Positions 1 to 12,122 of a stretch of 64,000 nucleotides of DNA are shown piece by piece. The first letter of the stretch is position 1; the number at the start of each line of letters is the position of its first letter. The notes under the pieces were generated by a model. The model had not been told where the DNA came from. It searched no databases and saw only the letters and a program-made list of their open reading frames with translations. This DNA is from Astrothelium macrocarpum (taxonomy: Eukaryota > Ascomycota > Dothideomycetes > Trypetheliales > Trypetheliaceae). The stretch is taken from positions 1 through 64,000 of the forward strand of contig JAGEMR010000147.1 of NCBI GenBank assembly GCA_021030915.1, written 5' to 3'. The translations under genes were made by a program, and so were the position numbers.

Positions 1-95
1 CCATATTGATGGCGTAATTTGGGTGCGAAGTGTGGAGTTGAACGAATTTCGGAGTGTGCACACAGTGCGCCCGTGCACACGGCGGTGAGTTCTCC
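1..95 (-). mobile_element. End of a pogo/Fot1-like DNA transposon cut by the window edge
   Basis: The first 95 bases closely match the right end of the element that finishes at 51984, including a shared stretch reading GAGTTGAACGAATTTC and paired GTGCACAC motifs. The terminus (CTCC) abuts a TA dinucleotide at 96-97, the target expected for Tc1/mariner/pogo elements. In the related copy the transposase start codon lies just inside the terminal repeat; the equivalent CAT is at 2-4 here, so the minus-strand transposase would begin at this edge and continue outside the window. The copy is less AT-rich than the one at 47665-51984, but only its untranslated end is visible. Confidence 0.75.
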
Positions 96-97
96 TA

Positions 98-640
98 ATT
101 TGGCAAATGCCTTAGGGAGAGGACCATATCACTTCAAGCAATTAGAGACCGTAAACAGTCAGTTGAGAAATAACTCCAAACATTCTCTCGACCATCATTG
201 TTGAGAGCCTCCCCACAAGGGGTGCGGCAAATTACATCTCTCACGGCTGCGGCTAATATTTCTTATTGCAACCTGAGTTAAATGCGCGCACCACACACTT
301 GAAATGGGGCTGGAATACTGCGTATAGCTTTGGCCGCAATCACAACCACGACTCCTCTAGCCTTTCCCACATCTCCAAGGATTTGCACGAGCGTGTTTAG
401 TACCCTCGATCACCGCACATTTCGCTGTTGCGTCGTTTGTAGCGACTTGGCAAAGAAGTTTGTCCACGAGTCCATTTGCATTAGAGCCACTCGGGAATTC
501 TACAACAGCTGTAGGCTTGCGCCAAAAGAGGCAGTAGAAACTGAAAAAGCCTGTCCAGTTTGATGAAATAAAGCATGAGACTAATTGTACATGATATCCA
601 AAGCATTTCTAAATACACACAATTTCTTTCCCCGTATCGA
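98..640. other. Gene-free spacer
   Basis: No credible gene is seen. Short open frames here lack start context, domains and splice sites. The stretch separates the transposon end from the 3' end of the caspase-like gene. Confidence 0.5.
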
Positions 641-2106
641 TCACCGTCGCCTCTTCTTTGTTGGTTCAGACATTGGTGACCTGTCTCTTTTTCTGAGGTT
701 CCGCGTTGATGATGATCTAGGTGTGTGATCAGACCGATCGTGCTCATTCCTGCTCTCTGACGCCTTGAGCGGAGATGAAACTATGTCTGGGGGACTCTCG
801 GGTCGAGAAATTGGGGTTGTGGGGAGCTGCGCAATATCCGAGCCAGTTTGAATTGGACTGATCTTATTCTTGAGGCCGCGTTGGAATCGAACAGTTGGAA
901 GTGCAGCAGTACGGACCATTTGCGAAAAGCTTCGTCTTCGATTGGAGACCGAGAAGCTTACCAAATCAACTCGCCGCACATGAGCCACAGAAGATTTCGC
1001 TGCTGCTGTTATCTTTGATCCAAGCGATACGACTTGATCCTTGCCCAGATTTTCTTCCCCAAGGGCTACTCGGAGCGTGAGAAATGCGCGACTCGGCGTG
1101 CTGACAAATGGAAGACTATTCACCGATTGTTCGGTGAGGGGTGCCAGGAAGATTGGACGCGTGTAACGATGGAGGCGATGCCATAGGACAGGAGGATTCT
1201 TTTGCCTTTCTGGTTGATCTGCAATGCGCTCTTGCAGCTGCAATGTTGTGAAGGGTTTCTCCCCATACTCCTGCCGGAGCTGTGTCAATGATGTGATGAG
1301 TGCCGTTGTGAAAGATTTTGGTCCTGGACGTCCAGTCGTTTGGCCCCTTCCAGCAGCGCTAAGAAGTTGATATGTCCTGTCATCCTCAAGCAATCCCCCC
1401 TTATGCACATCACCTGCAAAACAGCAATCTAATATGGACAATGCATCACATTTTGCGTTCTGCATGAGATGTATTTCGACCTCTTCCCAGACCGCGCTTA
1501 CAGGAGTTGGGCCCTCGGTCTCCACAACACGGTTTGTTCTTTGAATCAATTCCTATTAGTTTCGATACAAAGTCGGACGAGGAAACACTAACGGGTGAAA
1601 GACTAGTTTTCCCGTGCTGACTTTATGCGATCCATGTCCCGTGTAATAAATAATAATCAGATTGTTTGGTCCATCGTGCTCTTTTATAAATTCCGCGAGA
1701 GCCAGAGTGAGTTGCAGATTGACGTTCCACTCATCATGCAGCTGAACGACCTTTGTGTAATATCCAAATGACTTCCGAAAGAGTTCATCCAGGTCGCGGA
1801 CCTGGATAATCGCAGCATTAGCTTGTGATAGGGCCGTCAACTTTGGGACTTTCTGTAGCCTACCTCATCCCCGCAGTTCAATTGGTCCAGCTTCTCTGCC
1901 CACTTAATTAATAGAACGGCAATGTGACGATATCCGCTTAGGCCACTTCCCTCTCGCCACCATAAATGCATATCAGATGTAGCAAAATTGGGTTCATGCT
2001 CGCTGTCGGATACTGCATCCACCTGGGCGAAACCGCTGATGGCTTGGGGCCATTGACGGAAGGACGGGACAGCAATTGGTACAGTCAAGTCGTCCAATTG
2101 AGACAT
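641..2106 (-). CDS. Caspase-like cysteine protease (peptidase C14 / metacaspase-like)
   Basis: Three predicted exons: 2106-1864, 1801-1593, 1538-641, giving 449 residues. The catalytic His is in YYTGHGS (about residues 133-139) and the catalytic Cys in LDCCFAG (about 187-193; C190 aligns best with the DSCHSG Cys of metacaspases). Hydrophobic strands precede both motifs (NNLIIIYY, ALSIL), as in the caspase fold. A SFTTALI segment follows, then about 170 residues of Ser/Arg-rich tail ending in a basic KKRRR cluster that could act in nuclear targeting. No P-loop or prodomain is seen. The first intron is 62 nt. The second (54 nt) needs a CAAAG acceptor; it restores LVFHPTNRVV. In fungi such proteases take part in stress responses and incompatibility-type cell death; the role here is inferred. 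The start at MSQLDD was chosen because it precedes the conserved part; an upstream in-frame Leu-rich stretch is less convincing. Confidence 0.82.
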
Positions 2107-3785
2107 ATTTGTGGACTGTCTAATGGAGGACAATGTGTCGATGTACCAATTTGCAATAATGTGTACACTGTGAAGCGATACGAAATTTGACAGGAGACTG
2201 GAATGATTGGTATAAGCGGGAACAAGACGCAATGTTGTAGATATTGCTTGCGGCTCAAAAAAGAAAACAAAAAAAAAGTAAGTCCAAGTACCCGGGCAGT
2301 GCTACTCCACAGATCCTTGAGATGGTCATCTGGTTGACTGCCTTGAATGCCTCATCTCTCAGTCTTGCTTGGGTGTTGCTATCTCCTCCGGGCAGCAGCT
2401 TTAGATGACTGTCGATGGAACTTCTTCAGCTTTCAAACTGTACTTCTATTTGCATTTAGCATTAATGGATCCTTCTGTTCTTCATTCGCTACGTGAAGGC
2501 CTGAATATAAAGCGAGACCGTCCCGTGCGTGTGTCAGCGCTAGCGGAATTAGTTATTGGCAGACTAGTGGCAGGCTCATCAGCTCAGATCATTTGGTTTG
2601 GTGAGCCATCTTGTACAAGGCTGAGGCGATGCCAAGTTCTGGCAAGGCTTAATAACTGGCCTAGTGACTATGGTACAAGCAAGGCAGCATCTCGGCCAGG
2701 CTATGCTCTACATCTTTCATAGCATAAATAGAGGTATTCAAACGCAAGCTGGATGCGCATTTCTGTTTCCGCTCGCCCTCAGGCGTTACTCTAGCATTCA
2801 GAGAATTTTTCGAATCTTCGATATTTCCAGGCTAAGAGCATCGATATTTGCGGCTCTGAGAGATGTCTTCAGATTTTGAAGGACCAGATGTCGGTTTTGC
2901 CGCTTCTATCTCAGAGGCGCACAGTTGCAACTTGGCTAATCGGCGTGTGTTAAAAGCTAGAGCGAACCGATTCGTCTCAAGAAAAATCGGATGTCTCGAG
3001 ACAAAAGGTTGCAGAAAAGGTGAACTATTCTAGTGGTAGTGAAGGTACAAGCTTCAAAGAGCTTTGGCTGAATTATTAAGTAGGCAACTCCCGAATACGA
3101 GGTAGATGAAGAGGTTGCGACTAAAGTCACAGAGAATGGGTACATAACGAGGCGAGAGCTATTCGTCGCGGCGGTGCGACCCGTAATGCGGTCAAATGGG
3201 ACACAGTCCGCGTTATTTGAGTACCAGCTCAAGGAAACCAAAGAGTCGAAAGATCTTTACAATAAAGGACAATGGTATAAAGAGAGAGTTTTGGAGTACC
3301 CTTAGGTAGGAATGTGGTCAAGGTCTTGGGCATTACGTAGGAGGAATCTTCTCGTACCAAGATGTACGCATGCTTTAGATATTCCATCACAAGCCGGAGC
3401 CGCAACAAGGTCGGATGAATTGCCACGCATCTCTAGAATCTCCTAAAGAAGCAACCGACTTTGCTCTGACACGGAACCTACATCAGTTTATTAGCTTGGC
3501 GTTATTGACGAGTACGCCTTGTAGGACTCGCATGGGCGTTGGCTCTCGAAAGCACTCAGCCCGAGTGCCTTGCCAATGTCCCGCAGGCAGCAAGGCAGAC
3601 CCCTCCACACTCTCTTACCTCATTTGGCCCAGAAAAAAGAACTCTAGCCTCCCGATTATAGGTTAACAAGAATGTAGCCTAGTGTAGCTGAGACGCCCGG
3701 AAATGCGCCATCCGATTTATGTTCTCAGCAGCGTCTTCATGCGAGGTGAGGTCTGCTGCGCACCCGAAGAAGATGACAGTGAGCA
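2107..3785. other. Long gene-poor interval
   Basis: About 1.7 kb with only short, overlapping open frames on both strands and none with a recognisable domain. It may hold decayed gene remains; nothing can be assigned. Confidence 0.4.
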
Positions 3786-5116
3786 ATGTCGAAGCATTGC
3801 AATTCGGAAATTGAGAAGTCGAATGACTTGGACCCGGCTTCACCGACGACTTTATCGTCCGAAGATACTCTCAAGCATGACTATGATGCTGAGGCCAATG
3901 AGGTGGTTCCAAAGCGAAGTAGGTTACATAACATTCATTTTATGAGATGTTCTGTACTAAATTTCAATCGCTGCATGGTAGAATCTCTGAAGTTGTCACT
4001 ATGGAGGTTTGCTTCCAAGGAAACTTCGGAAGAGCGAGAAAATGCAAAACTAAGGGATGATGAGATCGCTGAGGAGGAAATACTAAAGTGTAGGGAGCTC
4101 ACGGTGTCCCCCGTTATTCTTGCACGCTCTACTAAAAGTCTCATAGTAGAAGATTGTCCCAAGGGATATTCGCGAACCGCTGCTTTCCTCTCTAGCGAGC
4201 CAAATTTCTCTCTGTATCGTGGTTTTAGCTATCTCTATTCTCGGTTGCTATTAAATCTGCAGGATGAGATCGTAACTTTAGAACGTGAGCTGAAATCTAT
4301 TGAAGAGATTCAGGAATCAAAGGGCCTTTCGAAGCGGCTAGAGTCGCGGGCAAAAGATGTTCGTGACGCTCGCGGTGAGACGGAGAAGAGAAACAAAGTG
4401 GAGATTTTTGCCAATTTAGAGTCGAAGCTCATGACCTATGGTACATTCGCGATCCATCAAGCAAACCACAGTATGCGAGGGCTCGCTCACAGATGAATAG
4501 GTAAAGTTCTTAAACAAGCTCGAGAAATAGGATCTTTTCAAAAGCCCTCAAAGAGAGACTATAGGAGCGTGAGAATATGGTTCTGGAATAAAAATCCACT
4601 CGTTGAGAAAGAAAGAGAATTTATTAAGCATAGGGAGGATATTGTAACTCTCCACAACGGAAGAGAGTGGTCGACGTTTGATGAGATAGTAGAAAAGTTC
4701 CTCATGAACCTGAGGTCCTCCTTCGTGCGGGTATGGACACAATGGCTTTCGCATCATACCTGTTGCTAACCCAGCGGTTACAGAGAATGTTCTCGACTCC
4801 GGACTTACAGAAAAAAACTGATGATGAGAACGTTCACTACTATTCGAGGTCCCGAGTTGAATTCTTTGTAGGTCTAATCATTACTAGCTTAATATTCGTC
4901 CTACTGGTGGTGCCCGTTGTGGTCATGTACAAGATGACAAGCGTTAGCAGATCGCAGCACTCGACATTTATGGCCATTGGAGTACTCATAATTTTCACTC
5001 TGCTGTTTTCTGCTGCAATGGGTTTGCTGACGGCAGCAAGGCGCCATGAGATTTTTGCGGCTTCCGCTGCATATTGCGCTGTCTTGGTGGTGTTCATCGG
5101 TAATTTCAGTAGCTAG
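3786..5116 (+). CDS. DUF6594-family membrane protein (copy 1)
   Basis: Predicted exons 3786-4440, 4501-4730, 4784-5116 (405 residues). The family signature starts near residue 127 with GYSRTAAFLSSEPNF, followed by a charged coiled-coil-like helix (LQDEIVTLERELKSIEE). A WFWNKNPLVEKE segment, HYYSRSRVEFFV and three C-terminal hydrophobic helices (about 323-343, 356-378, 385-402) ending RHEIFAASAAYCAVLVVF complete it. Both introns (60 and 53 nt) were placed by phase and by restoring family motifs. The N-terminal 120 residues are poorly conserved, so the true start may be further in. DUF6594 proteins are abundant in filamentous fungi and of unknown function. This copy lies between a caspase-like gene and a STAND-like gene. 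Confidence 0.75.
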
Positions 5117-5309
5117 TCATCGTGGGCCCAGATACATGTCGAGGTCATCCACTAAATTCTCGATAACCATGATACAATCGTTCCATCACTTGTTATAATC
5201 TATCACAAGGACATGATCCGACGTGAATCGCATTGCTCAGGCAACGTCTCAGGTAAGGATGAGCCTGAGCACCCTAATGCATCCTAAACCGGCACATCAT
5301 TCATATGCT

Positions 5310-5375
5310 GCTGCTGCTGTAACTGAACCAACGATATGATGAGTGCTGTCGTGAAAGACTGAGGCCCTCTTGTGT
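5310..5375 (-). pseudogene. Scrap of a caspase-like gene
   Basis: On the minus strand this reads GPQSFTTALIISLVQL, nearly the same as GPKSFTTALITSLTQL in the caspase-like gene at 641-2106. No His or Cys motif is found around it, and a CAG/CTG-like microsatellite (coding Gln repeats) follows. It appears to be the relic of a second, related protease gene or of a partial duplication. Confidence 0.5.
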
Positions 5376-5441
5376 AATGAACAGCCGAAATGAACTTGGG
5401 TTTTGAGGATTAATTTGGATTCTAGAAAGATGAGGTCATCT

Positions 5442-6130
5442 TCAGGTTGTCCGAATCTTGGCACAAAGAATGTCTGCAACGTGCGCTACTGTTTTTAGCG
5501 CGGTAGTCAAATCTCTATCTCCTGCCTGGGAGAACCTCTCCACTTTCTTCCCGAAAACCTCCCATACTTCAAGATATTTATAGAGGCTTGCTTCAGTGGT
5601 CCCGATCGCCCTAAATGCCTGCATCATCGTGTCGTGGCTCTTTAACACGTCAAATTCTGCTTCTCTTTTCCTCACTTGGTCTGGGTTGCTTACCAGAAAG
5701 ATTCGAAGTTGAGCACAATAGAGGATCAAGGCCGCAAGCCCCGTAGCAAGAGCGGTAGCAACAGAAGAGCCCGTGAAGTATTGATCTGGTGTTTTGGCAT
5801 GGCCACCAAGCTCCTCTCCTTTGACTAACTTGCCTGGAAGGATGAAGTCAACCGAGTTATGGTCGCCGACCAACTTCATCATCACTCCATTTGCATCCGC
5901 GGCTCCAATTCTGAAGACTTTGTTTGTGGCTTTTGCGGGATATGTGTGTGGAGTTATTCCATTAAAAAAACAAAAGTACGCTAAGCATGCTGTGGAGATT
6001 GTGTTATTGTTCAGGGGGAGCCTAGATCTTCCAACGGCTGTACGCGCTCCCGTAATCCAAGAAGCACCCACCTCTCCACTTATGTTGGCCCTTCACAGCC
6101 CGTTTGAGTCCTGCAATTAGCATTTCATGG
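5442..6130 (-). pseudogene. Subtilisin-like (S8) serine protease relic
   Basis: A 209-codon minus-strand frame (6071-5442) holds the C-terminal half of a subtilase: AKATNKVFRIGAADANG, VDFILPGKLV and TGSSVATALATGLAALIL, which carries the catalytic Ser in the GTS(M/V)A-type motif. Upstream, about 6130-6072, the sequence still reads like the preceding helix (MLIAGLKRAVKGQ), but an in-frame TAG stands where this family has a Trp (SWT), and the two parts are out of register. The Asp and His regions are not recognisable. The gene looks broken, or a fragment with exons I cannot join. Subtilases occur in fungal STAND proteins and incompatibility loci. Confidence 0.6.
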
Positions 6131-6483
6131 GTCTAACTATCTTAAGATTACAAGATTTTGGGGCTGTTTACTTTTACGCCGTCAGAGATCATGTCTAGCG
6201 TGGATCGCAAGTCCCAAGTGACCAAACGTATTGAAGTCTCAGCCCTAATTGACGAGAGCTCTACTCACTATGACGTTGTCGTTGACGCAAACCATCTAGT
6301 ACCGGATCATGGCTGCCAGATGTCTCAGGATAGTAGCGCAGATAACAGACTCGAAAGAGGAATGCTTCTTAGACGTATAGTGCCTTCCATAGCAGAAACC
6401 CAGGATGGTGCAGTCTTTCTAAGAGTAGACTATGTAGAGTATATTTTACGCGAACGATTATTGAACATATCACTTATGAAATA

Positions 6484-9400
6484 GATAGTGTTATTTACAT
6501 ACATGGAGTTTATGGAAGCAGTACCAGCCTCCGCGAAAGATGGGAAAGCCCTGGCACGGGCTCGAGCAGCTGGATCAACAAAGGCATCCAGCCGACTTCG
6601 AGAGTTTTCTGTTTCAATTACGACCCTTCGCTACTTAGCGATGAACAACCGCGTCATGCGATCCGACAGATTGCAGAGGCTCTTTTGAATCAGGTGTTGC
6701 ACGCGAGGGCAGAAGAAGAGAAAGTACGTTTTTTGCTTTTCAGGAGCTTTGCTAATTCATCTAACTTGCTAACGTTGACTTCAAGACTCGCTCGATAATG
6801 TTCGTAAGCCATGATATTGGTGGTATCATATTGAAAGACGTAAGAAGATCTTCAAATAAGAATCAATGCCTACTAATCATCCATACAACATCAGGCTCTT
6901 GCCTTCGCAGCCTTTCACTCTAGTGGCACGCGCTTCGACGACATAGCCCACAACACTCGGGTTCTGGTTAGTGAAATCTGGCTTAGCTGGCCTCTCAATC
7001 CTAATATATTCGAAGGTCTTCAACGGCACTCCTCATCGGAGTCGTGATCGAGAGCACATGCAGGCAGTGATCGCGCAATTGGCCTTTGGGTCATATCATT
7101 CGACGATGAGTGTGCCGGACACTTCGCTCTGGGACCGAGGTCGGCAATATGTGTTGAGAACAAAGGGCATGAAATCTGCATTGAGAAACTGGAATGCGGA
7201 CCTTGCGCAGAGCAGCTCGGCCGGTTTTCGTTCGAAGGAGCAGCAAGTTGATCAGTCGACGGGCGATTTCCGACCATCAATCACAGGCGTCCAGGTTCTT
7301 GCAGACGCCATTATCGAGGTCAACGGCTTGTTCACGGACTCTCGCGTCAGCGTGCAGAGTCATCTTGTCAACATATTCTACGACCCTGATGATTGGGGTG
7401 CCGGCAATAATGCTTTCAGCTACGTAAGTCATTGATAGCTGGTTCAAGAGCTTACTCTGAAGACTGTAATTGATGACAATGAGGTAGGCAATGGAAAGTT
7501 ATGTGGCTACGCAGGGATCCGCTTATGAGCAAACTTACAGCCCAGCTACTGCAGCGGCGAATGACATGTTGTTGAAACATCTCTCGTATCTTAATCAGAG
7601 TGAGTTTTTCCGCATGCTACCTTTTATTCACATATCCCATTTTCATTTGGAACAAGTAACCGATCTCAGATGAACCAAGTTATCCAACCAGCTAAGCCCG
7701 ATATCATCAAGATCGAGCAATCATTCTTGCTCATGGCATCTCCGATGGCTCCTTTACACTTTGACATAGATCCACAGCATCCCGTGAGGTCAGCAAAGAG
7801 CTTTCAGCAATGGCTTGAGTCTGAGGACTCTCAGATGTTGTATGTACATGGTGCAGAGTCTTGTCGAACGGCTGAGCAGATCTTCCATGCGTTGAAACGC
7901 AAGATTCGGATGAATCCAGCCGTACAAGATCGCCATGTTGTTTTCTACTTCTCATTCGACCGGCACGACTCTCGACGAAGCTCAGCTGCCGATATGTTGT
8001 ATACCATACTAGCTCAGGGCTTTCTCCACAATGCTGAGCATTCAGACTTCATTAATAATCTCTTGGTTCCTGGGCAGATCTGGTCCGAATTGGAGCTTCT
8101 CAAGTGGTGTCGAAGTCTTCGAATCGATAGGATTATGTCATTTGTGATTGACAATATTGATGACTGTCCCGGGCCGTCAAGAGAGATACTCTTCCAATTC
8201 TTCTCGACAATCGCTTGGCGAAAAGATGGGTGGAAGGTTGCAATCACTGGGCGTCGGGGCACGAAGACGCCTTTTCAAGTCTCAGATCTCTCCCTCATCG
8301 AGCTTGATCTGCTGTCATTGGTTCCAGAGTCGTTAAGTGTTTCGAATGAGCTGAGAGACTTAGCTATCGATTATCAATGTAGATTGAGGACTACTGATGA
8401 GCAATCTCTTGCTCTCAACATCATTCAACGACAGATCCTTTCACAGGAATTGGAAACTGAGCACGTCCGCTCAGGCAGCCGCGATCACGCTGTTTGGGGT
8501 GCCGACATTTCCTTTGACTCTGCGGACTTCGACCTGAACTCAGTTCTAGAACAAGCACTGCTTCGAGTTCATAGTCAAGAGTACGTCAAGGACTTGCTCA
8601 CATGGGTAATCTTTGCAATGCAACCTTTGACGATCTGGGAGCTTAGCACCGTACTGTTTCTACAGTCAGACGAACATTCCGGCGGAAACGTCTTGCCCTC
8701 ATCTTCCGATCGTTGTCGATTGATCAAAGCCTTGGAGTCGGACTTTGCCGGTATTTTCCATGTCCAAAATAATGAAGTCCACATCTTGCATCCCCATATT
8801 ATGGATGTCTTCAAAAGACCGGCGGCAGAATCCACTCAACGTCGCGTCTGGCATGAGGCCCAAGACAGCGCACATCTGAGGATTGCTACCACATGCATGC
8901 AATATCTTTCACGGTCGGAATCTAAGGTGGCCATGGAGCAGATGGTATTGATTCTCAGATCCCAACCACGACAGCATTTTGGGCTTCCTGATCGGTCAAT
9001 TCTTCTGTCTTACGCTGTGCAATTCTGGCCACACCACTTCTCCCAGACCAGTCCTAACCATGAAGCATGGCGGCACTTTGACCGGTTCGTAGAGTCAGTA
9101 TGTGGTGAGTATTGGTGTTCAGCATTTCAGTTTTTCTGTCACCCTGATCGGAGACCGCATCCAGAAATCACAGCACGAGATTTGCTCATCTATGGCTTCG
9201 GTCTCTGTTGCGCTAATCAGTATCCAAACGATGGCGCCGAGTCCATTGTATTATTGGAAGCCATCAGATCGTCTCACGGCAACCAAGTGCAACAATTGCT
9301 GGAGCAATTCGAATTTCAAGCTCCCATTCTGCTTGACGCATTGACAACAGCCACATTTTCCATGGACGAGCAAACGATGCTACAGCTTGTTACAAAGCTT

Positions 9401-12122
9401 AGCACTAGCTCAGATACGGCTGTTGCCAGTTGGCCGCCTATTCTTATGTACAGGACAGCCTTGCTGGATCACACTGAACTCACTAAAGTGTTATTGAACC
9501 TTGGTTGCTCGTCTGAGCCTGGTGGTTTAATTGAAACGCAAACGAAATTGACACCATTATGCTGGGCAGTCCTCAACAGCAGCTTGTCCACCGTAAAGGT
9601 CCTGCTTCAGCACGGCGCAAATATGCAATTCATCACTCCATGGGGCCTCCCACTTCATTTGGCAGTGTATCAGTACAATCCTGACATCGCTAGAGCCTTG
9701 GTAAAGGAAGGAAAAGCAGAGCTAAAAGTCAAGTGGGGAGCGAAATTGGACTTCGTGCAAAACGCAATCGTTATATCACTTGCTTGTAGCAAAGGCAATC
9801 ACGGCACGTTAGAAGCCCTGCTCGAACTCGGAGCAGATCCGGACATGGGTGTAACGGACGAACGATTCAGCATTGCAGCGCCTTTAATCGAGGCAGTCCG
9901 CCACCGGCACGTTGAATGTGCAAAGCTTCTCCTAGATCGAGGGGCCAATGCCAATGTCGTCAGTCCAGAGGACGGTCACACATGCTTGTCACTGGCTGCT
10001 GTGAAGAGAGATATTAATATGTGTGACTTACTTCTTAGCAAAGGGGCTGACGTCAATTCGCCCTTAATCCAGCCCTCGATTGTTCTCAAGGTACTTAAAA
10101 GCTCTGATAACGAGTGCAAGGCCGAGACACTCGAAATTCTGCGCTTCCTCTTGGACAGAAACGCCGCTGTCAATGTTGTAGAGCAGGATAGCCGTCGTTA
10201 TATCCCTCTCGACTATGCAGCCAAGGATGGTGATGCTGCTATCATTGAATGTTTGTTGAATCATCGAGCAGATCCGAATTACCAGAGAAGCTCACCCCTT
10301 TGCACCGCAATAGATTTTGGGCGACTAGACGTGATTGAACTATTACTTGATCACGGCGCTGACGTCAATTGGACAGACACTCAAGGCTGGACTCCAATTT
10401 CTTACGCACAAGCCCTTGATGAAGTCGTACGCTTACTAATCGACCGTGGAGCTGATATAAACCATGTCAACACCGGAGGACTGACGCCTTTGCACTCCTT
10501 TGCGTCCAATGGCTGGCTTAAATCCGTAAATGTATTGCTGGAAGCAAAAGCAGATGTTGAGATTGAAGTTCCAGCAGAGAAAAAGAGCCGGGCAGGCTGG
10601 TCTGCAGTTAATTTTGCAGCCGCGGGTGGTCGAGCAGACGCCCTCCAAAGCCTGGCTGCTGCTGGTGCAAACCTCATGCACATGACTAAGGCTGGCTTTG
10701 CTCCAATCCATCAAGCAAAGCAGCCTGACACTCTACGGGTCTTACTCGAATACCGCAGGAGGATCGACATCGACCAGAAAACCTTGGGAAATCAGCCAGC
10801 ATTGACTCGAGTCACCGCCGGACAGTCTCCAATTGAGACCGTGAGACTGTTGATCGACGCCGGGGCTAATGTCAACGCCACGAACTCACGTGGTTACCCC
10901 CTTCTTGTCATAGCTGCTGACGAAAATAGAGAAGATATTGTGTCGCTCTTGTTGGCTGTGAAAGGCATTGACGTCGAGCTTGGAAACCCATACGAAGGTT
11001 CGGCTCTTCACTTCGCTAGTAGAGGATGTCATTTAAACATCATCAAGCGCCTTGTCAAGTGTGGCGCAAATGTCGACCGTGCCTTTCCGGACGGAACCGC
11101 GATGCAGAGACTATGTCGGATGCGCAGGACAGAGCCATTCCCGCCCAAGCAAATCGTTGAGTACTTGCTTGGCAACGGTGCCGATGTTAATCGAAGCGGT
11201 GGACTTTTCGGAAGTCCACTGGGGGCTGCCGCAGTCGGTGGCAATCTTGATTTGATTTACTGCTTGAATGACCACGGGGCGAAAGCCGATATTCGTGATC
11301 CCTTCGGGCGCCTACCGTTCCATATCGCTTGTCTCAATGGCCTCGAAGCATTCAAAGCTCTAATGACCGACGGTGTAAATATCCGTATGCAGGATGATCT
11401 CCAGCGAACTGCCCTACACTGGGCTGCACAAGCAGGATGGCCTGATCTTGTTGAATACATATTGACGCTTGTGGAGCAAGACGAATTGGAGGCCAAAGAT
11501 ATTGATGGGTGGACACCGCTCTGCTGGGCACTGCGCGGCACGGGATCGTTGGCAATGATCATTGATCCAGCAGCAGAGAAGCCGAGGGCAACCGATCAGG
11601 AGCAGAAACAGGTGATAATGATTTTACTCGAGCATGGCGCTGACACATCTATCCGACCAAAATTAGGGGGCCAGGAATGGTCGCTTCTAAAACTCGCTCG
11701 CTACAATGGAGCTAGCCCCGACATCATTGATCTATTAAAAGAGAATATCGACAATGGCGTCGATAAAGGTTGCGATGAGGATCAGTCGCGACAAGCCCGT
11801 CTTTGGCCGGGATGCTGTGATTGTTGTCTTTGGGTAAGTCCTGCTCCTAAAATTAGTAGCTAGCAAGCCAAGAAAGATTTAATGACGATGGCTGTAGCAA
11901 GTGCATGGACACATTTATCACTGCAAAGACTGCACGGACTACGATCTTTGTGGCAAATGCCTGCCGCATCGTCATCTTACGAACCTGTCCCATTTACACA
12001 ATGACTTCGAAGAAAGAGGCGAGGAGTTCGTTGAGGAAGAAGAGGTAGAAATGAAGACAGCTCCTCCGGTAATGAGAGACGATTCTGATGATTCGCATAC
12101 TGACCCAGATGACGAAGACTGA
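6484..12122 (+). CDS. STAND/NLR-like protein: hydrolase-like domain, degenerate NACHT, ankyrin repeats, ZZ zinc finger (5' end uncertain)
   Basis: Predicted exons 6484-6723, 6786-6839, 6895-6966, 7016-7423, 7488-7599, 7680-11833, 11898-12122 (about 1754 residues as modelled). The N-terminal part resembles the DUF676/SesB-type alpha/beta hydrolase: VIYIHGVYGSS, FVSHDIGGIILKD and TPHRSRD. The usual GHSLGG nucleophile Ser is replaced by Asp, so it may be inactive. A NACHT-like module follows, with LYVHGAES in place of a P-loop Lys, a Walker-B-like FVIDNIDD and AITGRRG. Ankyrin repeats fill about 9540-11740 (LLLDHGADVN, LLIDRGADINHV). The last intron joins GCCDCCLW to QVHGHIYHCKDC..DYDLCGKC, a ZZ-type zinc finger, before an acidic tail. 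No in-frame ATG was found for exon 1; a 5' exon may lie in 6158-6483. The exon at 7680 needs an AAG acceptor. Probable signalling or incompatibility receptor. Confidence 0.78.

Noticed and set aside
5297..5360. Short CAG/CTG-like microsatellite considered as a CRISPR-like or functional repeat
   Set aside because: Only a few trinucleotide units; no spacers. No CRISPR array exists in this eukaryotic window.
6158..6484. 108-residue plus-strand frame just before the NLR-like gene
   Set aside because: Not called as a gene: no family match. It might contain a missing 5' exon, but no splice junction gave a convincing join.
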